A DNA stretch of 64,000 nucleotides, taken from positions 59,888-123,887 of the forward strand of contig NZ_JAAXLA010000010.1 in the NCBI RefSeq assembly GCF_012911935.1, read 5' to 3'. Positions within the stretch are counted from its first letter, which is position 1. Every line of letters starts with the position of its first letter. Source of the stretch: Pseudonocardia acidicola (GTDB taxonomy: Bacteria > Actinomycetota > Actinomycetes > Mycobacteriales > Pseudonocardiaceae). A model generated the notes under the pieces. The model was not told the DNA's origin, did not search any database, and saw only the letters and a program-made list of their open reading frames with translations. Of this stretch, positions 16,515 to 25,246 are shown piece after piece. The translations under genes and the position numbers were made by a program.

Positions 16515-17296
16515 CGCAGCAGATCCAGCTGCAGCGGCTCCTTGACGTCCTCCGGTGCGAGCCGGTCCAGCAGCTCGGGGCCGTTGTTCTTGACGCTGTT
16601 CACCCGGTCCGAGACCGGCCGGATCTCCAGGCGGTCCACCAGCTCCTGCGACGGCGGGACCAGCAGCTGTGCCACGGCCCCGTCCGCCCCGGCGTCCGGG
16701 TCGAGCCAGGCCGCCCAGGCCTCCGGCGGCAGGATCAGCGGCATCCGGTCGTGCACATCGGCCATCGGGCCGACCGCGTCGGTGGTGAGCACCGCGGCGG
16801 TGACCAGCCCGTCGGGGTACTGGCCCTCGGGGTCGTCCTTCGGCCGCCAGAACTCCCACACCCCGGCCATCGCCAGCGAGCTGCCGTCGCGGTAGTGGGT
16901 GTAGTACGGCTGCTTGGCCTTGCCGCCGCGCTGCCATTCGTAGAAGCCGTCGGCCGGGAGCAGGCAGCGCCGCGCGGCCAGCGCCTTGCGGAACGCAGGC
17001 TTCCCGGCCGCGGTCTCCGAGCGCGCGTTGATCATCCGGGCGCCGACGGACGGATCCTTGGCCCAGGACGGCACCAGCCCCCAGCGCATCCTGCGCACGG
17101 TGCGCTCGGTGACGCCGGGATCGGGGTTGCCGTCGGCGTCGCGCGGGTGTCGCTGCACGACGGCGTAGACCTGCTTGGTGGGGGCGACGTTGTAATCGGG
17201 GGACGGCGTCGACCCGGACGACTCCGTGGCGTCGACGGCCTGGAACTCGTCGGCGAGGTCGACGGGGGCCTTGATGGAGGCATAGCGACCGCACAT
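16511..17296 (-). CDS. SRAP-domain abasic-site protein (YedK/HMCES)
   Basis: The 261-residue SRAP protein starts MCGRYA, so the catalytic Cys2 becomes N-terminal after Met removal. Other signatures are [38 protein letters not shown] and MPLIL. Such proteins form a thiazolidine crosslink to abasic sites in single-stranded DNA and shield replication forks. It is upstream of the hydrolase gene in one transcript and divergent from aroA (Rv3226c position). Confidence 0.95.
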   Translation of the reverse strand: MCGRYASIKAPVDLADEFQAVDATESSGSTPSPDYNVAPTKQVYAVVQRHPRDADGNPDPGVTERTVRRMRWGLVPSWAKDPSVGARMINARSETAAGKPAFRKALAARRCLLPADGFYEWQRGGKAKQPYYTHYRDGSSLAMAGVWEFWRPKDDPEGQYPDGLVTAAVLTTDAVGPMADVHDRMPLILPPEAWAAWLDPDAGADGAVAQLLVPPSQELVDRLEIRPVSDRVNSVKNNGPELLDRLAPEDVKEPLQLDLLR

Positions 17297-17345
17297 ACCC
17301 ACCATCGTTCCACGGTGGGCCGACGGGATGCGGGAAGATGGCGGC

Positions 17346-18623
17346 GTGACCCCTTGGCCCGCACCGCACGTCACCGCCCCCGTCCGTGGCACGGTCGCCG
17401 TACCCGGTTCGAAGTCGGTGACCAACCGGGCACTGCTGCTGGCCGCCCTGTCGGGCGGACCGGCGTCGGTGGCCGGGGCACCGCCGACCCGGGACACCGC
17501 CCTGATGGTCGACGCGCTGCGCGCCCTCGGTGTCCCGGTCGAGGTGGACGGTGAGCGGGTCGTGATCGGGCCGCACGAGGGCCTGCGCGGCGGCGGCACC
17601 GTCGACTGCGGGCTCGCCGGCACGGTGATGCGGTTCGTACCGCCGGCCGCGGCCCTCGCCGACGGCCCGGTCGGCTTCGACGGTGACCCGCGCGCCCGGG
17701 AGCGCCCGATGGGCACCGTACTCGGCGCCCTGCGCGCGCTGGGCGCGTCCGTCACCGGCGACGCGCTGCCGTTCACCCTGCACGGCACCGGCGGCCTGCC
17801 CGGCGGCGACGTGGTGATCGACGCGTCGGCGTCGTCGCAGTTCGTGTCGGGGCTGCTGCTGTCGGGCGCCCACTACGACAAGGGCGTCACCGTCCACCAC
17901 GACGGCGAACCGGTGCCCTCGCTGCCGCACATCGCCATGACCGTCGACATGCTCCGCGCGGCCGGGGTCGAGATCGACGACGCCGAGCCGAACACCTGGC
18001 GGGTGCTGCCCGGGCCGATCGCGGCCCGGGACTGGGTGGTCGAGCCCGACCTGTCCAACGCGTCGGTGTTCCTGGCCGCGGCGGCCGTCACCGGTGGCCG
18101 GGTCACCGTCGCGGGCTGGCCCGAGCACTCCACGCAACCCGGTGTCGCGATCCTGTCGGTGCTCGATCAGTTCGGTTGCTCGGTGCAGCCGGGGCCGGAC
18201 GGGATGACCGTGACCGGGCCGGACGCGCTGACCGGCGTGGATGTGGACCTGCACGACGTCGGCGAGCTGACCCCGACCATCGCCGCGGTGGCGGCGCTCG
18301 CCCGCACGCCGTCGCGACTGCGCGGCATCGCGCACCTGCGCGGGCACGAGACCGACCGGCTGGCCGCACTGGCCACCGAGATCACCGAGCTGGGCGGCGA
18401 CGTCACGGAGACCCCGGACGGGCTGGAGATCCGGCCCCGGTCCCTGCGGGGGCGCCCCGACCGGCCGTGGGGCGCCTACGCCGACCACCGGATGGCCACC
18501 GCGGGCGCGCTGATCGGGCTCGTGGTGCACGGCGTCGAGATCGACGACGTCGGGTGCACCTCCAAGACCATCCCGGACTTTCCCGGACGCTGGGCCGCGC
18601 TGCTGGCCGGGCGTGCGGGCTGA
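17346..18623 (+). CDS. aroA: 3-phosphoshikimate 1-carboxyvinyltransferase (EPSP synthase)
   Basis: The 425-residue enzyme of the shikimate pathway joins PEP and shikimate-3-phosphate. It has [17 protein letters not shown] near the N-terminus, [36 protein letters not shown] and the late [14 protein letters not shown] 17346 gives the conserved WPAP start 4 residues in and has GGAAG upstream; ATG 17328 is a longer option. rsgA follows after 7 nt, an arrangement conserved in mycobacteria. Confidence 0.96.
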   Translation: MTPWPAPHVTAPVRGTVAVPGSKSVTNRALLLAALSGGPASVAGAPPTRDTALMVDALRALGVPVEVDGERVVIGPHEGLRGGGTVDCGLAGTVMRFVPPAAALADGPVGFDGDPRARERPMGTVLGALRALGASVTGDALPFTLHGTGGLPGGDVVIDASASSQFVSGLLLSGAHYDKGVTVHHDGEPVPSLPHIAMTVDMLRAAGVEIDDAEPNTWRVLPGPIAARDWVVEPDLSNASVFLAAAAVTGGRVTVAGWPEHSTQPGVAILSVLDQFGCSVQPGPDGMTVTGPDALTGVDVDLHDVGELTPTIAAVAALARTPSRLRGIAHLRGHETDRLAALATEITELGGDVTETPDGLEIRPRSLRGRPDRPWGAYADHRMATAGALIGLVVHGVEIDDVGCTSKTIPDFPGRWAALLAGRAG

Positions 18624-18630
18624 GGTTCGA

Positions 18631-19647
18631 GTGAGTCCTCGCGCTCGCGCCCGGGAGTACGACGAGTCCGACGTCCGGGTCCGGCCCGGGCGGCGCGGCT
18701 CGCGCCCGCGCAGCAAGCGCCGCCCCGACCACGCCGACGCCACCGAGGCCATGGTGATCGCGGTCGACCGGGGCCGCTGGACCTGCGTGGTCGACGGCGC
18801 CGCCGACCGGCCGATCACCGCGATGCGGGCCCGCGAGCTGGGCCGCACCCCGATCGTCGTCGGCGACCGGGTCGGGCTGGTCGGGGATCTGTCCGGCGCG
18901 GTCGACACCCTGGCGCGGATCGTCCGCGTCGAGGACCGGAAGACGGTGCTGCGGCGCACCGCCGACGACACCGACCCGTTCGAGCGCCTGGTGGTGGCCA
19001 ACGCCGAGCAGCTCGTCATCGTCACCGCGCTGGCCGACCCGGAGCCGCGTACCGGCTTCGTCGACCGCTGTCTGGTCGCCGCCTACGCCGGCGGACTGGC
19101 GCCGGTGCTGTGCCTGACGAAAGCCGACCTGGCCGACCCGGAGCCGTTCGCGTCGCAGTACGCCGACCTGGACATCCCGGTGATCGTGACCCGGCACGAC
19201 CGGCCGGCCGAGGGCCTCGCAGCGCTGGAGCAGGTCCTGGCCGGGCGGGTCTCCGCGCTGGTCGGGCATTCGGGCGTGGGGAAGTCGACGCTGGTCAACG
19301 CGCTGCTCCCGGACGCCGAGCGGGCGGTGGGGGTGGTCTCGGCCGTCGGCAAGGGCCGGCACACGACGACGGCCGCGCTGGCGCTGCCGCTGCCGGCCGA
19401 TCGGGGTGGCGGCTGGGTGGTCGACACCCCGGGCGTGCGGTCGTTCGGGCTCGCGCACGTCACCCCGGACGAGATCCCGGCCGCGTTCGACGACCTCGCC
19501 GCGGCGATCGAGGAATGCCCGCGCGGCTGTGGGCACCTCGGCCCGCCCGCCGACCCGGAGTGTGCGCTCGATGCGCTGGTGGAACGGGGTCTGCTGCGCC
19601 CGGGGCGGCTCGCCGCGCTGCGCCGGGTGCTGGTCGCCCTGCGCTGA
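18631..19647 (+). CDS. rsgA: Ribosome small-subunit GTPase RsgA
   Basis: The 338-residue circularly permuted GTPase has an OB-fold, then G4 (LTKADL), G1 (GHSGVGKSTLVNALL) and G3 (DTPGVRSFGL) in permuted order, and a C-terminal zinc-finger region CPRGCGH...C. It helps final maturation of the 30S subunit. GTG 18631 is preferred over GTG 18613 because it has GAGG 5 nt upstream and matches the mycobacterial YDESDVRVRPG start. It is in an operon with aroA. Confidence 0.95.
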   Translation: MSPRARAREYDESDVRVRPGRRGSRPRSKRRPDHADATEAMVIAVDRGRWTCVVDGAADRPITAMRARELGRTPIVVGDRVGLVGDLSGAVDTLARIVRVEDRKTVLRRTADDTDPFERLVVANAEQLVIVTALADPEPRTGFVDRCLVAAYAGGLAPVLCLTKADLADPEPFASQYADLDIPVIVTRHDRPAEGLAALEQVLAGRVSALVGHSGVGKSTLVNALLPDAERAVGVVSAVGKGRHTTTAALALPLPADRGGGWVVDTPGVRSFGLAHVTPDEIPAAFDDLAAAIEECPRGCGHLGPPADPECALDALVERGLLRPGRLAALRRVLVALR

Positions 19648-19670
19648 GATTCACCCGCTGGCGTGCACCC

Positions 19671-19946
19671 GTGCGTGGGTTCCGGGCCGGCGGCACCTGC
19701 CGGCGGCCTCCGGTGTGGCTGGCGACGCTGCTGATGCCGGCCGCCGCGCTGCTCGTCGGCTGCGCGGTCGACGACACCCCCGACTGGGGCCGGCCGGCGA
19801 CGGCGCCGAGTGCCACACCACTGCTCTTCGATCTTGCGTCGAGGACGGTGGTGTGGCACTCGACGAGCGGAGCCGCGCACGGGGCGGGCCGCGTCAGGCC
19901 ATGTGCGGATAGGTGTGGTCGGTGGGCGGGTCGAACGTCTCCTTGA
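19671..19946 (+). CDS. Possible small lipoprotein, disrupted by an intergenic palindrome
   Basis: From GTG 19671 the frame gives a basic head, a hydrophobic stretch and a good lipobox, LLVGC, followed by AVDDTPDWGRPATAP. It then runs through the 19807-19862 palindrome and into the 3' end of the convergent pruA gene, where it no longer looks coding. There is no ribosome site. It may be a truncated lipoprotein gene or chance. Confidence 0.25.
   Translation: MRGFRAGGTCRRPPVWLATLLMPAAALLVGCAVDDTPDWGRPATAPSATPLLFDLASRTVVWHSTSGAAHGAGRVRPCADRCGRWAGRTSP
19807..19862. repeat. Dispersed intergenic palindrome, copy 1
   Basis: Perfect 15-bp arms CGAGTGCCACACCAC and GTGGTGTGGCACTCG enclose a 26-nt loop. 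The same arms occur again at 47840-47899 with an unrelated loop. It lies between convergent genes (rsgA side and pruA), so it is likely a bidirectional terminator or REP-like element. Confidence 0.85.
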
Positions 19947-21534
19947 TCGACCGCGGACTGGTCCAGCGCTGCAGGTTGTAGATCGATCCGGCCTTGTCGT
20001 TGGTGCCCGATGCGCGGGCCCCGCCGAACGGCTGCTGCCCGACGACGGCGCCGGTCGGCTTGTCGTTGACGTAGAAGTTGCCCGCCGCGAACCGCAGTTC
20101 CCGGTGCGCGGTGTCGATCGCGGTCCGGTCGGTGGCGAACACCGCCCCGGTGAGCGCGTACGGGGTCGCGGTGTCGATCAGGCGCAGGATCCGCTCGTAC
20201 TCGCCGGGCACCGCGTCGTCCCACACGTGCACCGCCAGGATCGGGCCGAACAGCTCGGTGGTGAACACCTCGTGCATCGGGTCGTCGCCCACCAGCACGG
20301 TCGGCTCCACGAACCAGCCCTCGGCGTCGTCGTGGCCGCCGCCGACCAGGACGTCGAGATCCGTGGCCGCCTTCTCCAGTGCGGTCGCCAGCCGGGAGTA
20401 GGCGCGTCCGTCGATCACCGCGCCGCCGAAGTGCGCGAAGTCGGTGACGTCGCCGTAGCTCAACGTGCCGGTCAGCTCGGCGAGGGCGTCGCGCAGCCCG
20501 GCGCGCCAGTGCGAGCGCGGGACGAACGCCCGCGACGCCGCCGAGCACTTCTGGCCCTGGTACTCGAACGCGCCCCGGACGAGCGCGGTGACCAGCGGGG
20601 CGGGGTCGGCGCTCGGGTGCGCGACGACGAAGTCCTTACCGCCGGTCTCCCCCACCAGCCGCGGGTAGCCGCGGTAGCGGTCCAGGTTCTCCCCCACCGT
20701 GCGCCACAGGTGCCGGAACGTCCGCGTGGAGCCGGTGAAGTGGACACCGGCGAGGTCGGGCGCGGGAAGCGCGACCTCGCTGACCGCCGCGCCGTCGCCG
20801 GTCACCATGTTGATCACGCCGGGTGGCAGGCCCGCCGTCTCGAGCAGCCGCATCGTGTACCAGGCGGCGAGGGTCTGGGTCGGGCTCGGCTTCCAGACCA
20901 CGGTGTTGCCCATCAGGGCGGGCGCAGTCGGCAGGTTGCCGGCGATCGCCGTGAAGTTGAACGGGGTGACGGCCAGGACGAAGCCCTCGAGCGGGCGATG
21001 GTCGAAGCGGTTCCACACCCCCGGTGACGATTCCGGCTGCTCGGCCAGCACGCGCCGCGTGTAGTGCACGTTCCAGCGCCAGAAGTCGATCAGCTCGCAC
21101 GCCGAGTCGATCTCCGCCTGCTGCACGGACTTGGACTGGCCGAGGATCGTCGCGGCGTTGAGGGTGTCCCGCCACGGGCCGGCGAGCAGGTCGGCGGCGC
21201 GCAGGAACACCGCGGCGCGCTCGTCGAAGGGCAGGTCGCGCCAGGCCGGAGCGGCGGCGCGGGCCGCGTCGATCGCGTCGGCGACATCGCTCGCGGTGGC
21301 CTGCGCGCTGACCCCGAGCCGGGAGTGCCGCCGGTGCGGCTGCACGACGTCGATCGGCTCACCGCCCGCCATCCGCTGCCGGCCGCCGATCGTGCTGGTC
21401 AGGTCGTGCGGCTCGGCGGCGAGCTGCGCGACCCGCGCGGCGAGCGTGTCGCGCTCGCGGGTGCCGGGGGCGTAGCCGCGCACCGGTTCGTTGCGGGGCG
21501 CCGGGACTCCGGTGACGGCGGTGAGGTCGGCCAT
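19894..21534 (-). CDS. pruA: L-glutamate gamma-semialdehyde (1-pyrroline-5-carboxylate) dehydrogenase
   Basis: The 546-residue aldehyde dehydrogenase catalyses the second step of proline breakdown. It shows VTPFNFTAIAGN, the NAD loop with FTGSTRTF, the Glu motif VGETGGKDF and the catalytic Cys in YQGQKCSAASR, followed by TELFGPILAVHVW and the C-terminal NDKPTGAVVGQQPFGGARASG that is typical of the PruA clade. ATG 21534 has GGGAGG upstream. No proline dehydrogenase gene is adjacent. Confidence 0.95.
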   Translation of the reverse strand: MADLTAVTGVPAPRNEPVRGYAPGTRERDTLAARVAQLAAEPHDLTSTIGGRQRMAGGEPIDVVQPHRRHSRLGVSAQATASDVADAIDAARAAAPAWRDLPFDERAAVFLRAADLLAGPWRDTLNAATILGQSKSVQQAEIDSACELIDFWRWNVHYTRRVLAEQPESSPGVWNRFDHRPLEGFVLAVTPFNFTAIAGNLPTAPALMGNTVVWKPSPTQTLAAWYTMRLLETAGLPPGVINMVTGDGAAVSEVALPAPDLAGVHFTGSTRTFRHLWRTVGENLDRYRGYPRLVGETGGKDFVVAHPSADPAPLVTALVRGAFEYQGQKCSAASRAFVPRSHWRAGLRDALAELTGTLSYGDVTDFAHFGGAVIDGRAYSRLATALEKAATDLDVLVGGGHDDAEGWFVEPTVLVGDDPMHEVFTTELFGPILAVHVWDDAVPGEYERILRLIDTATPYALTGAVFATDRTAIDTAHRELRFAAGNFYVNDKPTGAVVGQQPFGGARASGTNDKAGSIYNLQRWTSPRSIKETFDPPTDHTYPHMA

Positions 21535-21656
21535 CTGGTCCTCCCACGGGTGAGCGGGTCGGGGGTCCGTTGAGGTACAGAGTGGCCCTCCGGCCGGGTC
21601 GACGGCCACGCCTGGGCGTGATACCCGATCGAGTGAGGCAATGGCATGCTCACGGC

Positions 21657-22196
21657 ATGACACAGGGGGACACAGCGGCGGGCGCCGGGGACCCGCCGCC
21701 ACTGCGGATCGGCACGGCGGAGCGGGAGTCGGCGGCCAAGGCCCTCGACGAGCACCTCGCGGCCGGCCGGCTCGGTATCGAGGAGTACGCGGACCGTTCG
21801 GCCGTCGCCGCGAACGCGACGGTCGCGAGCGAGCTGGCCGCGCTGTTCACCGATCTGCCGGCGCCGCACCCGGTGCTGCCGGGCACCGCCGTGGCCCCCG
21901 CCGCCGGTTCGGTTCCCGCCCAGCAGGACGCGGCGGTGCCGGCTCGCGCGGGTGGCGGTTTCCTGGAGGGCTGGGGCCCGCGGATCGTGACGGTCACGCC
22001 GATCGTGGCGACGCTGCTGTTCTTCCTGACCGGCTACCAGTGGTACTGGTTCCTGCTGATCCCCGCGGTGAGCGCGCTGGTCTACGGCGGGGTCGGCCGG
22101 GGCGGCCCCGGCGGCGAGCTGCACCGCCGCCAGGAGGAGCGCGAGGAACGCCGCGCGCTGCGCGACGAACGCCGCGACCGGCGCCGCGGCCGCTGA
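21657..22196 (+). CDS. DUF1707-domain membrane protein
   Basis: The 179-residue protein opens with the actinobacterial DUF1707 domain (LRIGTAERESAAKALDEHLAAGRLGIEEYADRS read in two parts at about 17-49), then a linker, two hydrophobic segments (about 105-142) and a highly charged Arg/Glu tail. The domain is common in actinobacteria but has no assigned function. ATG 21657; divergent from pruA. Confidence 0.85.
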   Translation: MTQGDTAAGAGDPPPLRIGTAERESAAKALDEHLAAGRLGIEEYADRSAVAANATVASELAALFTDLPAPHPVLPGTAVAPAAGSVPAQQDAAVPARAGGGFLEGWGPRIVTVTPIVATLLFFLTGYQWYWFLLIPAVSALVYGGVGRGGPGGELHRRQEEREERRALRDERRDRRRGR

Positions 22197-22473
22197 ACCA
22201 TCCGGACGGGCGGCGTCGCTCCGCGCCCGTGTCGGTTCACCAGCGGATCTGCGGTGGGCGGACCGAGCCGACGTGCCACCGGCCGTGCCGCGGCCCGTGC
22301 GGCGCTCGTCAGATCGCGGTAGCGGCTCATCGGGCGAGCATCACGCACCGCGCCGTCGCCGGTCGGCCGGATACACCCGAGGTCCGACGGCCCTGGTAGC
22401 TCCCGGTGCGGCCGAGGACCGTGCAGACCCCGGGGCAGGGATCGCCCCACGAGGCGTGGTGAAGGGGAAGCCC

Positions 22474-23085
22474 ATGTACGTCCGGTACATCATCGTCAAC
22501 GGCGACCCGGCCAAGATCGACTCCTCCGTCGAGTACCTGGAGCAGGCCGCTCGCCCCCGGGTGGAGGCGACCGCGGGCAACAAGGGGTTCGTGACTCTCA
22601 CCGGTGTCGAGGCCCGGATCACGGTCGCAGGGTCCTACTGGGGAAACGCCGAGGCGCTGGGGGCGTCGAGGACGGCGCTGGCGCCGCTGCGCGAGGAGGT
22701 GGAAGCCGCGGCAGGCGGCCCGCTCAGCGTGGAGGAGTACGAGGTCGCACTCGGTTTCCGGCAGTCGATCCCGGCGCGCGGCGCCGTCGTCCGGTTCTCA
22801 CGGCTGGAGGTCGAGCCGGCAGGGGCCGATGACGCGGTCGTCCACCATCGCGAGGAGACGGTGCCCCGGCTGAAGGGGGCGCCCGGCCTGTGCAGCTTCC
22901 AGTTGTTGCTCGATCGGGAATCGGGCCAGGGCATGGTCGTCACCGCCTGGGAGAACGAGCGCGCCGCCGCCGACTTCTGGCCCACGGCCCAGGAGTTGCG
23001 CACCCAGGCCACCGAACGGGCCGGCGTCCACTACACCGGTATCGAGCACTTCAGCATGGTCCACACGTCGGTGCAGCTCGACTGA
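22474..23085 (+). CDS. ABM-like dimeric alpha-beta barrel protein
   Basis: The 203-residue protein appears to be two ferredoxin-like halves (about 1-95 and 105-203); the second carries the antibiotic biosynthesis monooxygenase-like run LCSFQLLLDRESGQGMVVTAW. ATG 22474 has AAGGGGAAG upstream. Such proteins range from monooxygenases to haem-binding or regulatory proteins. The role here is unknown. It is convergent with the emfourin gene, 20 nt away. Confidence 0.6.
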   Translation: MYVRYIIVNGDPAKIDSSVEYLEQAARPRVEATAGNKGFVTLTGVEARITVAGSYWGNAEALGASRTALAPLREEVEAAAGGPLSVEEYEVALGFRQSIPARGAVVRFSRLEVEPAGADDAVVHHREETVPRLKGAPGLCSFQLLLDRESGQGMVVTAWENERAAADFWPTAQELRTQATERAGVHYTGIEHFSMVHTSVQLD

Positions 23086-23105
23086 GCGGCCTGCTCCTGT
23101 CGTCC

Positions 23106-23390
23106 CTACTCCTGGTGCAGCACCCGCTCCACGAGGGTGTGCAGCGGACCGTGGAGGTCGGGTTCGGCCACGGTCACCGTGCGGCCGTCCACCTCGACCC
23201 GGTAGGTGAAGCGATCCGGCTTGTTCTTCGGTCTCGACACGCTGTCGAGCCTCGCGGTCTTCACGAGTTCATCCCACTCCGAGGCGTCCGCGCGCTGAGC
23301 CGTGTCGACCGAGCGCTGCAGGCGCAGCCCGGCGAACCCGCCGGTGCGGGTCACGGTGATGTGCATACCCGGCTCCCGAAGGTAGGTCAT
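23106..23390 (-). CDS. Emfourin-like protease inhibitor
   Basis: The 94-residue protein has the emfourin layout: a strand MHITVTRTGGFAGLRLQR, a central WDELVKTA helix and a final YRVEVDGRTVTV...PLHTLVERV. Emfourins are slow tight-binding inhibitors of protealysin-type M4 proteases. Its ATG overlaps the stop of the M4 protease gene (ATGA), so enzyme and inhibitor are made together. This coupling supports the assignment more than the sequence alone. Confidence 0.85.
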   Translation of the reverse strand: MTYLREPGMHITVTRTGGFAGLRLQRSVDTAQRADASEWDELVKTARLDSVSRPKNKPDRFTYRVEVDGRTVTVAEPDLHGPLHTLVERVLHQE

Positions 23391-24433
23391 GAAGGCGATG
23401 CCACCTCCACGGTCACCCCCACACCATCCCACGCCGCGCGCACTGCTGCGGCGATCCGGGCGCCGTCGGGCAGACTCGCCGCGGCCCGCACGGTGACCGC
23501 GGCGAAGGCCGCGAAGCCGGGGTTGCGGTCCAGTTCCGGGTCGAGCACCGTGGCGTACCAGACCGGGCCGACGGTCTCCCAGGCGTAGCCGCCCGACGCG
23601 ACGGCGGCGTCGTGGAAGGCCTTGTTCGGGATCCCGGAGTTGATGTGCACCCCGCCGCTGTCCTCGCCGACCTGCACGTAACGGTCCATGTGGTCGGGTT
23701 GCGGGTCCTTGCCGAGCATCGGGTCGTCGTAGGCGGTCCCCGGGGCGGCCATCGACCGCAGCGCGACACCCTGCACGGCCGGCCCGAGGATCTCGTCGCC
23801 GATCAACCAGTCGGCCTCGGTGACGGACTGCTGCCGGGCGTGCTGCTTGACCAGCGTGCCGAACACGTCGCACACCGACTCGTTCAGCGCGCCCGTCTGG
23901 TCGTGGTAGGCGAGGTCTGCCTCGTCGGCCAGGATCCCGTGCATGAGCTCGTGACCGATCACGTCCAGCGCCCGGGTGAACCGCAGGAACAGCCGGCCGT
24001 CCCCGTCACCGAAGACCATCCGCGCCCCGTCGAAGAACGCGTTGTCGTAGCCGCGTCCGTAGTGGACGGTCGCCAGCAGTGGGCCGCCGGCGCCGTCGAG
24101 CGAATCCCGGCCGTGCACCTGCTGGAAGTAGCGGTACACCGCGCCGAGCCCCTCGTACGCCTCGTCCGTGGCGGCGTCCCCGGTGGCGGCGTCGCCTTCG
24201 CCGCGGACCAGCCGCCCCGGGGTGGTCTCCCGGCCGCCGGCGTCACTGATCTCCCGGGTCAGCCCGGAACCGGACCGCGGCCGCCGTGGCAGCCGGGCCA
24301 GCGTGCGCCGGTGGTGCTCGACCCACAACGCGGTGCGGGCCTCCGAGGCCAGCGCAGGGTCGCTGCCTGCCACCCGCTGCAGAACGTAGGGCGGGACGAT
24401 CGTGTGCATCCGGGGAGCAGCCATGCCCGACAT
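23387..24433 (-). CDS. Protealysin-like M4 metalloprotease
   Basis: The protein has no signal peptide and a short propeptide beginning MHTIVPPYVLQRVA, which is typical of the protealysin group. The zinc motif HELMH lies in DVIGHELMHGIL, the third ligand Glu in GALNESVCDVFG and the catalytic His in SGGVHINSGIPNKAF. At roughly 345 residues it is a full-length protealysin. In-frame starts at 24433, 24424 and 24409 are all possible; none has a strong ribosome site. Such enzymes act inside the cell or after non-classical export. Confidence 0.93.
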   Translation of the reverse strand: MSGMAAPRMHTIVPPYVLQRVAGSDPALASEARTALWVEHHRRTLARLPRRPRSGSGLTREISDAGGRETTPGRLVRGEGDAATGDAATDEAYEGLGAVYRYFQQVHGRDSLDGAGGPLLATVHYGRGYDNAFFDGARMVFGDGDGRLFLRFTRALDVIGHELMHGILADEADLAYHDQTGALNESVCDVFGTLVKQHARQQSVTEADWLIGDEILGPAVQGVALRSMAAPGTAYDDPMLGKDPQPDHMDRYVQVGEDSGGVHINSGIPNKAFHDAAVASGGYAWETVGPVWYATVLDPELDRNPGFAAFAAVTVRAAASLPDGARIAAAVRAAWDGVGVTVEVASPS

Positions 24434-24454
24434 GCTCGCGGCCGACACCGACAT

Positions 24455-24634
24455 TCCGGATCGATGCTCGTCGTCGACGACCCGAGGTCCGACGCGGACG
24501 CATCCGCCTGCGCATGCGCATCCGCGACCGGGGTGAGAGTGCCGCCCGCCGCCTGGCCGGTGCCGTCGAGACCGGCGCGATCGCCGTGGCGAGGAACAGC
24601 GCGGCGGCGAGACGACGGCGATGCGGTGACGCAT
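24455..24634 (-). pseudogene. Possible frameshifted small secreted protein
   Basis: This gap before the M4 gene has no intact gene. An ATG at 24634 with GGGAG upstream starts MRHRIAVV. A signal-peptide core LAAALFLATAIAPVS lies in the next frame, and a plausible mature part, GTLTPVADAHAQADASASD, in a third. Two single-base shifts would restore a small exported protein. It could also be chance in GC-rich DNA. Confidence 0.25.
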
Positions 24635-24736
24635 GGCGGTGGCTCCCTGGCCCGGCCGGTGCTGCTGGCAGCGGGTTGCCCGGCCGCGGAGCGGCCCTCA
24701 TCCTCAGAAGAGGGGTATCCGGGACTTCTCGCCCGG

Positions 24737-25243
24737 TCAGCCCAGTTCGACCAGGAACGCGACCTCCGACGGTCCGTACCAGGCCAGCTCGTGGTCCTCG
24801 GCCTCACCGATCAGGAACTCCGCGTCCATGTCGCCGAGGTCGGCGGCGTCCACCGCACCGGCGGCCTGGCGCACCGCGTGCTCGGCCTCCTCGGTGTCGA
24901 CGTGCACCGAGGCGATCGCCTCCATCGGCACCGAGCCGTTGATCCGCACCGCGGCGTCATCCAGATCGGGGCGCAGTTTGACGTCGTCGACGTCGGCGGA
25001 CACGACCACGCGGCGGGCCGGGGTGCCGTCCTCGCCGAGGCCGAACTCGACGCCGAGCAGCCGCAGCGACGCCCGCGCCGCCTCCGACATCGCGGCGTAC
25101 TCCAGTTCCTCGTCGTCGCCTGCGGTGTAGGCCTCGCGCAGCCGCGGGGTGAGCGCGAACGCGGTGCCCCCGATGGGCTCGAACTCGCCGGTCGAGACCA
25201 GCTTCGCCAGCATCGGCCAGGTGGCGGGCAGGTAGACACGCAT
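24737..25243 (-). CDS. Conserved actinobacterial protein (DUF6912/Rv3231c-like)
   Basis: The 168-residue acidic soluble protein begins MRVYLPATWPMLAKLV and shows the family pattern of alternating strands and a RRVVVSADVDDVKLRPD segment. No function is known. It is 3 nt after the WS/DGAT gene in the same direction, so they form an operon; the same pairing occurs in mycobacteria. Confidence 0.8.
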   Translation of the reverse strand: MRVYLPATWPMLAKLVSTGEFEPIGGTAFALTPRLREAYTAGDDEELEYAAMSEAARASLRLLGVEFGLGEDGTPARRVVVSADVDDVKLRPDLDDAAVRINGSVPMEAIASVHVDTEEAEHAVRQAAGAVDAADLGDMDAEFLIGEAEDHELAWYGPSEVAFLVELG

Positions 25244-25246
25244 GAG

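Noticed and set aside
22197..22473. Minus-strand ORF starting MSRYRDLTSAARAAARPVARR in the gap before the ABM gene
   Set aside because: It becomes Arg/Ser-rich antisense of the DUF1707 gene and has no recognisable product; no ribosome site of note.
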